Below are positions 36,726-46,651 of a stretch of DNA of 64,000 nt, one piece after another. Within the stretch, counting starts at the first letter, position 1. The number at the start of each line of letters is the position of its first letter. The notes under the pieces were generated by a model that had not been told where the DNA came from, searched no databases, and saw nothing but the letters and a program-made list of their open reading frames with translations. A program made the position numbers and the translations under genes. Source of the DNA: Zeugodacus cucurbitae (Eukaryota; Arthropoda; Insecta; Diptera; Tephritidae); NCBI RefSeq assembly GCF_028554725.1, contig NC_071667.1:71091001-71155000 (forward strand), read 5' to 3'.

Positions 36726-39639
36726 AGGTATAAGGAATGTGGGCGTGGGTGTGAACCGACTTGTGTTTTATTTAATTCGCCAACTTAACTATGTTGTCCT
36801 CCTGGACCAACTTTCTAAAAACAATATATAAATATGACATTTTTCTAACCATTTCGGTTCTAATCTTGTATTTCTCCCGACTAGTTTGTTGTTTCACAGC
36901 AGGCCCGTTCTATATACTACCGCTGATGCCTTAAAACTGTATTCACTTACTTTTTCAAACAACTGTTTATATCCTAAAACTTTCTAATTTAAAAACTCAC
37001 TCGTAACAAAAAATAATACCATATCACACTTAAAAGAACACAAGTGTCTTTTGTATGGCACATCACTTCGAGTGCCTTCGCTACCAGCTGTAAGCTTATA
37101 GAATATTTTTGTGGTTACGAGCTCTTGAGAATTCATTGAAGTACATAAAAGCCAGTTGCCGCCGAAGTGAGTTGTCAAGTGTCTAAATGCAAAAAAATGC
37201 AAAAATAAAGAATGAAGTACAAGCGAGACATGTGTGTTAGGCTCTAAATAACGGTGCGAGTCATAAAGCGAGTAGGTGAAAAACGGTAAAGGTTGCAGAA
37301 AGCATAAAAACCGTAATATAACTGTATATTAATATAGCAAAAATTGATGGCCTGCATATAAATATGTGTAGAGTGAGGTTATGTGTGATGATGTTGAACT
37401 AGTTATATACATAAATTTAGTGTGAGCAGCAAATTTAGTTTTAAGCTTGGCTGCGTTGAAAAGGTCGAGCGCATAAAGGTAGAACACAAAATCATATTAG
37501 CCATGCTAGTGTATTAATATTTGTATGGTTGTACGAGGGTCACAAGAGCCAAGCGACCATATAACGGCCACATAAGTGATTTGAGTGTTTGATACACAAA
37601 TATTTATATGTATACATAATGGAAAAACATTGAGTGTGAAAATCACCTGCAAATAACACGTTTTTATGTTCAAGATGGGATCAGAAAAATAATCGAAACT
37701 TTTTGTAGTTATTTGCATAAAAATTTTTCAAAATTGATTATGCATTGCTACGCAAATTGATATTGATATTTATTCTAATGGTGTGCTGGTGAAATTTTGT
37801 GCTAGGAAGACAATGTGTATGATATTCATTTATTCAAAAAACAATTAAGTTTTATTAATAATAGCTTTGAGACAATATAAATTGATATTCTTCATATAAT
37901 ATATGAAGGTTCTAATTATTCGAGGAAAAGTAGAGAAACAACCAAGCACAATTATTTTTTTCAATAGATGGCGCGCTTTAACTATTATATTAATCTCAGT
38001 CATATTTGGTGATAGATGAAAGTTTTCAGTAGCCTTAAGCCAAAAGACATGAAAATGAGAAAATCTCGAGAGAACGTCTTTCTATATTTAAAAATCATAA
38101 CCCTTTCGGATACATATGTATATCAAATCTGAGTTTAAATTCCAACACAGTCCTACGACTTTTTGTTTCTCACAATTTCAGTTACACTCACACTGGGTTA
38201 ATTCAAACAAGCGCTTTCACGAACCTTTCAAAACTTTTTACTAAATACATAATGTGTGCTAACCCAACAAAGGAGGAGAGCGACACTAAAACGCTTACAA
38301 CTATTAAATGAGGATAAAAAGCTGTTGCGCTGAAGGTTTTTCTCGACATAACCAACACCACACGCCATGCCATCACAGCACAATGTGAACATATTTTTTA
38401 CTTTTTTTTCAACTTTTCCTTTTATTTTAAGTTGGTGCCATTGAAGCATGCAATCCCATTTCGTCCATTAGTAGCCTTGGGCAAGTTGGCATTTAATGCA
38501 CTTGACAGCTTAAACAGTTACCAATATCCTTTGAAAATGCCGGCAAAACGGTGCGCTGCCAACGAACTTGTGTAAAAAAGTTTGGCATACACACACGAGC
38601 ATACAACCGAACTAGATTTTATAGACACGACTCAGTTGGGTTAAAAAATAGCGCACACACGTTGATATGAAGTAAATATATAAGTTTGTTGGTGTGCGTA
38701 TATGTATAGAGAGATTGCTACCAGCATGTATGTATGTGCCTACTCACGCGTTGTTGCCACTCATTTTGTATTTTCAACAAAACTGTATGGCAATACGTGA
38801 CATTCTGTGAAAAAGTGTGAAAATTACAAGCAAAAGTTTTATCCTTAAAATCTGCAGACAAACACACATTTGAACAAACTATATACATACCTATATATGC
38901 TTGTATGTATGTGTTTTTTCAGAGACAAAGCAAATAAGCTGCTGCGTACACCCGCCTTTCATCGTATTAGCATTCGCGGTTTCACATACAATTTCGTTCG
39001 CATATAACTTTTTATTTAATCCAACTATTATTTTCTGTCCTTTGCCTTGCCTTGCTTCGTTTTTCGATTTTATGTGCTGCTAATAGCCTTAAGTTATGAT
39101 ATCCGCAGGCAGTCGGCGAAAGCAAATCCATTTTATTTATTAAATTTTATTTGCTGTGAAATTTCTAAGCATACATATAGGCGCTTGTACTCACTGCTTT
39201 CAAAGAATTAAAGTACGTATTTTGAAAAACTTAAAAGCCCTTGGGGTGCATTTAAGTATTTGGGTTTATAGTTGCTTCTGAGATCAATGCATATAAATAC
39301 CTGAAAATCTAGAATAATTTAATTTTAATTTTTTTTTGTCAAATTGATATGTATGAACCATATTACGTATACATACATATAATTTTGTGTGGAGCATGTT
39401 TTGATATATGAAAATGATTTTGGTTATTTGTTGGTAAATAAAGGTTGATGTCTCCTTTAAGTGACTTGACCATACTATAGACGATGAAACCAGTGGACAT
39501 CCAAAAACCCAGCTCTTATATACTAAATCACCAAAATAAACCACAAATTGATTGATTTTGAATAAACATAAAATGAAGTTGTTCGCGTAATGTATCATTC
39601 TAAATACAGTTCAACTTCAAAAAAACTTGGAGTTAGAGA
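36726..39639. other. Unassigned non-coding DNA
   Basis: The first ~60 bases continue the repeat interrupted by the mariner. The rest is AT-rich without a recognised gene. Confidence 0.5.
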
Positions 39640-40570
39640 TACTTCAATTTGTGTAAAGTAATTTATATGAAATGTGACATATATTGCCAATTCAAGTGTT
39701 CGAGTTAATTCCTCAACCGATTTCAGTCACTTTCACCACCAGGTAAATTACATCCAAGACTATATGCTCACTTAATTTGGCTAAGATATTTCACATATTA
39801 ACCTATTTATAAGCTATTAGGCCCAGAGTATTTCTGAAAACCCCATAAATAGGTATATGGGAGCTAGAGGAAGTTATGACCCGATTTCACTCATTTTTGA
39901 TACAGAGATACACTATTAGAAGAAAATAACTTACTCTGAATTACATTAACATATCAGAGATATTTACCAATATTTTCGGTGAAAAATTACCCTAAGGCAC
40001 TGAGTTCTTCATGTTCGATATCCTGGGCCTTGAAAAGTTATAGTCCGATTTCGACAATTTTTCCACAAGTGAAGCCACAGTATTTGTGTAAAGTTTTATT
40101 CCGCTACCTTCATCAGTTCCTTATGTATGTATATTTATAAAGTGAAGGAAACATATGGAATTCAAAATTGAATTATATGGAAAGTAATCGTGATTGTGAA
40201 CCGATTTCGCTCATTTTCTATAGGATATGGGTTAACTGGATATTATGTAAGCGAACCGGTTATGGGGAAACCGTAAATTATGTTACCGGAACCGGAAGTG
40301 GGGCGTAACCGGAACCAAAATTTAGGTAAACGGATATGAAGTTATCGGAATCAGATATGGGACAACCCGAACCGGATATGGGGTAGCCTGATATGAGGTG
40401 GCTGGATATGGGGTAACCGATGGAACCAGATAAACGATTACATTTTCCATCCGTATCATCAGGGTGTCTAGAAAGTATTACGTATCAAATTTCATTGAAA
40501 TCGGTCGAGTAGTTTTTGAGATATGGTTTTTGGCCTATAAGTGGGTGACGCCATGCCTATTTTCTATCTA
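39640..40570 (+). repeat. Dispersed repeat-family copy containing a degenerate GGATATGGGGTAACC array
   Basis: Contains TTCGATATCCTGGGCCTTGA, AAAGTTATAGTCCGATTTCG and ATTGAAATCGGTCGAGTAGT, all shared with the copy at 49465-50550. At 40224-40432 it holds about ten degenerate units built on GGAACCGGATATGGGGTAACC-like words. No coding frame. Confidence 0.5.
40224..40432. repeat. Degenerate minisatellite, GGATATGGGGTAACC-like units
   Basis: Irregular tandem units of about 16-20 bases, alternating GGATATGGGGTAACC with GGAACCGG. It is embedded in a dispersed repeat and absent from the copies at 49.5 and 59 kb, so it is a local expansion. Confidence 0.7.
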
Positions 40571-42119
40571 CCATTATTATTATGTTTATTTTTTTTTTCA
40601 TTTCCGAAAAAGAATGGTTTGTTTTCCTACTGTAAATTGTTTTTAGTATGATTTGTTTAGCGAAGAAGTACTTTGTTGTGTACGAATCATATCAGCAATA
40701 CCAGAAGATTATTTTATATTTCCAGTCAGTAAAAACTACATACTAGTAAAAATTATAACTTTAAGGAATATGGTTCTAAAATAAATATCGATTTATATTT
40801 CTAACAAGCATAACAATTTCAATACTGTTATGAGCTTACTACTATGCTAAACTTATACTATAATCTTCTAAAAATATATTCAACAAATTAAAATAAATTA
40901 AACGCTTTTATCAACTAATGAATAATATTAAAAAATAAAAGAAAGTTAAAATTAATTTGGTGTAATATAGATTTAATACCCCCATTTTATAGCTTATAAC
41001 AAATTTACACATTTCCAACGATCGATATTCCTCACTTGAATAGATTTTGAAGACAAAAAACTGGCTACACACATTTTTACACACACACACACAAAATCAT
41101 GCCATTATTTCATTATGCTGCGCACACATACAAAATTCCTCATATACTCCGCTTCGCATGCCATCGTTTGTCGCCATCATTCGCCGACCTCGCCGACGAT
41201 ATTTACATTTTTCGCGTCCATCAAGTAAGCGCATAACGGCAATATAAATTGATAGCTTGCGGGCATTGAGTGGCTTGATAGATGCCCGGCATGCGGATAG
41301 TTAGCCGCTTGGCAGCCATGACGGTCATAAAAGCGATGGTTGGCCTTCTTTGGCATGTCGCCGCTGACAAAGACAAATTCGCGTTTATCAGCGTTCGCGC
41401 AGTTACTGAACACAACAGGTATCACACCGGACCACTCTCCGATAGTAAAGTCAACAGTTACCTTACTTATACATACAGTGGCAGCGCCAACAAAAATTGG
41501 ACCACAACAACAGCTTGTATTAGCATCACGTTTGTTGTTATTTTTGGATTTTTGCATTTCATGCGGTTGCTAGTAGCTGAGGCGGTGTTTGGCTGCTGTT
41601 ATCCTTTTCGCCTCAAACGCCGTTAGTGCTGTAATTTAATCTACATGACCGTGTCTGAAATATTAATTCATTTTTAACACGTGCTTCGTCCCGCTCACGA
41701 CCGTGTGCATCCGGTAGTTATTTGTATTTACTTATTGCAGGCAAATCACCACCGTGACGTCATGCTGCACTGTGGTTCATTTGTAAGGGAATTTTCGAAT
41801 ATAGAATATGATTTTTTAAAGAAGGCAGGTAGCCCTTTTGGAGATTTAATACAGGCTGACGCAGTAAAATGGAATATTTTCCAGAAAAATTGTTTTTATG
41901 TCACAAATATACTAAATTATTAGAAGCGAATAATATATAGGTCTCCTGAATTCCTACCATTCTTTGAAGGAAGTATATCTTGAAGATGATATCGTTAGAT
42001 TCGGAGAGTTATAAATTCATAAGAAAATTTCTATCAAAAAATTATTCTTACAAGCATGCGAGAAATCTCAAGAAAGCATACGAAAGCCAAAGGCCATCAG
42101 AAAAATTGAGTTTTGACGA
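40571..42119. other. Unassigned DNA with possible microexon
   Basis: The 41.05-41.64 kb part is less AT-rich with frames open on both strands, none convincing. A 42-bp segment at 41741-41782 has splice-like borders (see findings). The last bases before 42120 belong to a mariner remnant. Confidence 0.4.
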
Positions 42120-42132
42120 TTGGCTGGCATAA

Positions 42133-43002
42133 TATATATATATATATATATTTGGCGTAGAAACCGCTTAAGCGATTATAGCTGAATCCACCAGAGCGCG
42201 CCACTCGTTCCTCCTTTTTGCTTTTTGGCGCCAACAGGGAACACCAAGTGAAGCCAGGTCACTTTGCACTTGATCTTTCCACCGGAGTGGAGGTCGTCCT
42301 CTTCCGCGGCTTCCTCCAGCGGGTACTGCATCGACAACTTTCAGAGCTGGAGTGTTTTCATCCATTCGGACAACATGACCTAGCCAGCGTAGCCGCTGTC
42401 TTTTTATTCGCTGAACTATGTCAATGTCGTCGTATAAATCGTACAGCTCATCGTTCCATCGTCTGTGGTATTCGCCGTTGCCAATGTTCAGAGGACCATA
42501 AATCTTACGCAAAACCTTTCTCTCGAAAACCCCAAGAATCGTCTCATCGGATGTTGTCATCGTCCACGCTTCAGCGCCATACATCAGGACGGGAATAATA
42601 AGCGACTTGTAGAGTTTAATTTTTGTTCGTCGCGAGAGGACTTTACTTTTCAATTGCCTACTCAGTCCAAAGTAACACCTGGCAAGAGTGATTCTGCGTT
42701 GGATTTTAAGGCTGACATTGTGGTGTTGTTAACGCTGGTTCCCAAGTAGACAAAACTATCTACAACTTCGAAGTTATGACTGTCAACAGTGACGTGGGAG
42801 CCAAGACGCGAGTGCGCTGTTTGTTTGATGACAGGAGATATTTCGTCTTGTCCTCATTCACCACCAGACCCATACGCTTCGCTTCTTTATCTAGTCTGGA
42901 AAAAGCAGAACAAACGGCGCGGTTGTTGCTTCCGATAATATCAATATCATCGGCATACGCCAGCAGCTGTACACTCTTGTAGAAGATTGTACCTTCTCTA
43001 CC
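42133..43002 (-). mobile_element. 5'-truncated RTE-type non-LTR retrotransposon with 13-bp target duplication
   Basis: On the minus strand the insert starts inside the reverse transcriptase (GTIFYKSVQLLAYADDIDII, the catalytic YADD box) and runs through RLDKEAKRMGLVVNEDKTKY, then after frameshifts IQRRITLARCYFGLSRQL, LYKSLIIPVLMYGAEAWTM, RLRWLGHVVRMDENTPA and RGRGRPPLRWKDQV to a stop at about 42168. An (AT)n tail marks the 3' end. TTGGCTGGCATAA occurs at 42120-42132 and 43003-43015, a perfect 13-bp target duplication. It is inactive: 5' truncated and frameshifted. The clade assignment is from motif resemblance. Confidence 0.85.
42168..42653 (-). pseudogene. RTE-type reverse transcriptase, C-terminal open frame
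   Basis: The longest intact piece (162 codons) of the retrotransposon frame, covering the thumb and C-terminal region after the catalytic domain: LYKSLIIPVLMYGAEAWT, FERKVLRKIYGPLN, RLRWLGHVVRM, GRGRPPLRWKDQV. The polymerase YADD box lies just upstream in a different frame after indels, so this cannot make a working enzyme. Confidence 0.9.
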
Positions 43003-43115
43003 TTGGCTGGCATAAGTGCATGCTTAATATCGAATGGGCACTATTTTGAAGGCGACAAAATTAATGTAGACGGATGAGCAATGAACGAAAGCTTATTTTT
43101 TGAACGGCCCTGATA
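43003..43115 (+). mobile_element. Mariner-like remnant, right part (host of the RTE insertion)
   Basis: Reads ACLISNGHYFEGDKINVDG, the same transposase C-terminal motif as at 25129-25230, then a GCTTATTTTTTGAAC end similar to that element's right TIR. The left part ends at 42132 and aligns to the matching place in the 25-kb copy (GACGATTGGC...CATAAG versus GATGATTGGT...CATAAG). Confidence 0.6.
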
Positions 43116-43142
43116 TAAAATACCTTCTTCTCGTTGGCGCGC

Positions 43143-43498
43143 TTCTATGTAAAAAATTATTTATTTAATTCAAACTTTTTTCTGTCTTATAGACACATAT
43201 TTAAAGAATAATTTCGAAAATTTTCAAAAAAAAAAAATTAAGACTCCTCCATTGTGATGTCATTTCAGGTGACCCCTCAGAAAAAAGGTGCGTCCGCGTT
43301 GTCAGCATAACTCCTGACTGAATCATCCAAAATGAAAAAACAAAAGTTAGCGCATACCTTCCAAAGGCTGTATCTCCGAAACTATTATTCGGATTGACTT
43401 AGGATTTAGGATAATATTCTCGAGATGTTGTAGAAATTACTAAGCCAAAAAACAAAACATCGAGTTTTTGAACCCACGAAACCCATGTAACCCCTTAA
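43143..43498 (-). mobile_element. TTAA-bounded element, internally deleted copy
   Basis: Shares TTTTTTCTGTCTTATAGA, ATTTAAAGAATAATTTC, CTCCTCCATTGTGA and GGCTGTATCTCCGAAACTAT with 24116-24796, but lacks roughly 300 bp of the middle. The right end is CCCATGTAACCCC-TTAA at 43495-43498; the left TIR is lost. Confidence 0.65.
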
Positions 43499-44302
43499 GA
43501 CAAACAAAATTGCTAATTTCAGATATCAGTGGACCCTTAAACTATATTAAAGTCGGTACTTAAATCCACTTACTAAAGACATGCTGTTGAGAAATCCTTA
43601 AAATGTCCAGAAATATCATGGAACTTCGGCAGTCAGTATCTTACAACAACAGACTTTAATGAAAATTCGAAATTAATAATTGTTGTTGTTATTTTATTAT
43701 TATTTGGTGGATTTCCTTTTAGAACACATCAGTACTTATATTAAATGAAATCTGTATCTTCATGTACGCTCAATGAGCAAACAGTGAGACAGTGGCACAA
43801 AATAAGCCGACACCTACGACTATCTTGAATGGTCACACTTATTATGCTTACTACTCTATGCATACTTTTATTTGCGTATGCAAATTTTCAACCTTTTTCT
43901 AGTTCTATACACTTATACCCATATGCAACGCAACAGCAATGTCTGACATGCTCCCTTATATAGATGTATGTATAGATACTTAAGTTCATACTTACACCAA
44001 CACATCTGCATGTAAGCACAGGTGGAAACATGTGTAAATACTATTGTAGCATGCTCACACACACACCGGCATCTACATGCATAGATAAATCTCAATTTAA
44101 TTAAAGACTTAAATTGCACTCAACTCACACAACCGTTATAAAACTTCATCGTTCTCACATTTTTGTTTTTTTTTTTTTGCCATCACGACAGCCACTTTCC
44201 ACTTTTGCCATTTGGACGGCAACATTCCATCAGGCACGCCAGTCTATTTGCGTGTTTGTGTCTGTGTGTGTGTGCATGCACTGCTTTCATCGTTATCATT
44301 CA

Positions 44303-44332
44303 CATTTACCATTTACCATTTACCATTTACCG
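44303..44332. repeat. (CATTTAC)n heptamer run, four units
   Basis: Four consecutive CATTTAC units, then degenerate copies (CGTTCAG, CATTTACAG). Confidence 0.85.
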
Positions 44333-44589
44333 TTCAGCATTTACAGTTCACAGCGAAATTGTTGTGCACTTTGGCTCGCTTTTATTACAATCTCCCAACT
44401 TGTTACTTAAACTTTTATGTTTTTATGTTGTAATTAAATTGTGCATATAAAAAGTTTGCGCTACGCACGCATTTACATATTTAACGGTGTTATTAAGGGA
44501 TATTGGCTTTGTGTAAAGCAAATTTAGATGAACTCGCTAACGTGGCAAAAACAAGCTTTACTTGTGTACACAAACATATTTATGCCAGT

Positions 44590-44613
44590 ATGTGTGTGTG
44601 TGTGTGTGTGTGT
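44590..44613. repeat. (TG)n dinucleotide microsatellite
   Basis: Twelve uninterrupted dinucleotide units. Confidence 0.95.
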
Positions 44614-45232
44614 TTGTTAACAGGTAAATGCCCGAAACTCAGCAAATTTATTCATCTACTTTAATGGCATGCTTTTAATGTGCAATTAAACTGATTAGAT
44701 TTTTTCTGTTATATACCTCACGTATGTATGTATATGCATGTAGTTATAAATATACATATACTTACATATATTTGAAGAAGTATAATCTGGAAAAAAGGTT
44801 GAGTGCAATGAATCAAACAATTACAGTTAATGCCTTTTGAATTGTTTATACATATTTTCGCATAATTATGTGGAAATGTTAAATGACGCATGGAATTTAA
44901 TTTTTATAATGGCAGACCTTTGCCTAAATAAATTCAATTATTATGAAATATTTTTCGTTTTTTGGGTTATGAAATGAGGATAAATTACAGTAAATAAAGA
45001 AAATTTAACATAGAAATTAAATTTTATATTCTTTATATGCTTATATTGCATATCTACATGTAAATTTCAACAACTAAGCTATTTTTCGTTGATTCAGGGA
45101 TCAACAGGTCGTATGAGTAATATTTGCTTTGGCCAACTCCTGCATAACAGTTGAACTTAAGCAGGCTTAAAATCAAACTTTTGCTTATTTTAAAGGTTAG
45201 ATATGTACATATATATAAATTGTTTGTATGTT

Positions 45233-45597
45233 ATAGCATTTTTACACAGGAGCTAATTGATCAATTAACCGGTTTCTGCTCGATTAAAACGCTAATTAAG
45301 ATCGATTTACCATACAAAATAAAAATCTACATTAATTTTTAATTGAATTTTAATCGACTTGACTTTCTTTGTCTGCGATTGGCTGACTTTTTTGATAAAA
45401 AAAGCTACGGAGATGTCGCTGCTAAAAATAGCAATCAACTGATGAAACTTACCAACTGCTTATGAAAAGCAAAAACAAAAATGTGTAATAGCTGATCGGT
45501 TATCGAGTAGCCAGCAGTGTAAAAGGCAAAAATGGGTTTCTCATTTTTTTTTCTCAATTTTTATTGATCAATTAATATGGCTGTCTAAAAACGCTAT
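45233..45597. mobile_element. 365-bp TIR element (MITE), copy 2
   Basis: Same length and organisation as 9363-9727. The left end ATAGCATTTTTACACAG and right-end complement ATAGCGTTTTTAGACAG differ at two positions. It shares the GATCAATTAACCGG block, ATTAATTTTTAATTGAAT-like centre and TATCGAGTAGCCAGC. Non-coding. Confidence 0.7.
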
Positions 45598-45844
45598 TAT
45601 AGTATTATATCTAGCTTAATGAAGCTACTTCTTCAAATTAAAGCTCTTTCCGCGAAACATTTCAATAGCATAGACTCTTCTATTTAACATAAGAATGCTT
45701 TCTTACTAAAATTTTGTTCAAAATAATATTGAATTGAAGTTGTAAATAAATTTACAACTCTCTGCTGCCACATATGATGAAATTTCCGCAATACTAATTT
45801 ACTATAGTAGTGATATTTATGAAACAGACACACTTTATGGTTTC

Positions 45845-46651
45845 TTAAGGGGTTAGGAGTAGTCAGAGACATGGAAAAAATTAGAATTTTCAGTATTTTT
45901 TTTTGCTATTAAATCATGTTATTTTACAAAAGTAAAAATAGGGCATTATTACATAATGTTTTGACTTGAAGTCACGAAAATATGAAACAAAAACTGTAAT
46001 TACCAAAGTTATACAGTGGAACTTCCATAACTCGAATTGCTATATCTCGAAGTTCTCCACAACTCGAATTATTTAATTGGCAGTAGAGGTCAAAATTCAT
46101 GCAAACTACCTTCTGTAACTCGGAAGTCTCTCTAACTCGAAGTTTTTTTGGGGATTATTGTGATTCGAGTTAGAGAGTTCCACTGTAGTTGTTTGTGTTG
46201 ACCCAGTTTAAAAAAAAAGGCTCGTTCGGGGACAATCATAAGTACTTGTTCATCTAAAATCAATCGGATAAGAAAAATTAGTTTTGTAAATAGATAATCC
46301 TGGGCCTGATCGAATTTTTTTTCTTCCTTTTTATTTTTAAATGGCGGCCTCTGGAAATTTTTTTCTAGATTTTGGAAAAAAATCATTGGGCTTTAAAAAT
46401 CGAAATTTTTGAAGCTTCGGTCCGGCGAAATTTCATTAAAATCTACTGACAGATTTTCGAGTTACAGTTGTCACCAATTAAAAAAAAATCCAGTTTTGAG
46501 AAAAACGCATTTAAAATTTCACACTCGCCTGTTCTCTTTCTTATTTGTCGAATAACTTGAAAAGTATAAGATTAACTACAAATTTTCAGAAAATATTTTT
46601 AAAGCAAAAAAATTAATTATTTGAAAATCCTGACTACCCCTAACCCCTTAA
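45845..46651. mobile_element. TTAA-bounded TIR element, 799 bp, with nested pogo-like MITE
   Basis: TTAA at 45845-45848 and 46648-46651 flank inverted repeats: GGGGTTAGGAGTAGTCAG on the left and, complemented, GGGGTTAGGGGTAGTCAG on the right (one mismatch). It resembles the GGGGTTACATGG family in its ends and in an internal GAGAAAAACGCATTTAAA block, but is a distinct subfamily. A 172-bp pogo-like element is inserted at 46014-46185. No transposase frame. Confidence 0.75.
46014..46185. mobile_element. 172-bp pogo/Tigger-like MITE nested in the TTAA element
   Basis: Flanked by TA on each side. The ends are inverted: CAGTGGAACTTCCATAACTC on the left and GAGTTAGAGAGTTCCACTG on the right. CAGTGGAAC...TA-flanked ends are characteristic of pogo-like elements. 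A 3' half of the same element is at about 50768-50827. Confidence 0.75.

Larger units (their letters stand above)
43499..45232. other. Unassigned non-coding DNA with simple repeats
   Basis: Contains a TTTACCA heptamer run at 44303-44332 and (TG)n at 44590-44613. An inverted copy of the CTCATACG motif lies near 45107. No gene. Confidence 0.55.

Noticed and set aside
36225..36788. 187-codon + strand frame
   Set aside because: Antisense shadow of the mariner transposase pseudogene on the minus strand.
42218..42598. + strand frames over the RTE region
   Set aside because: Antisense shadows of the reverse-transcriptase frame.
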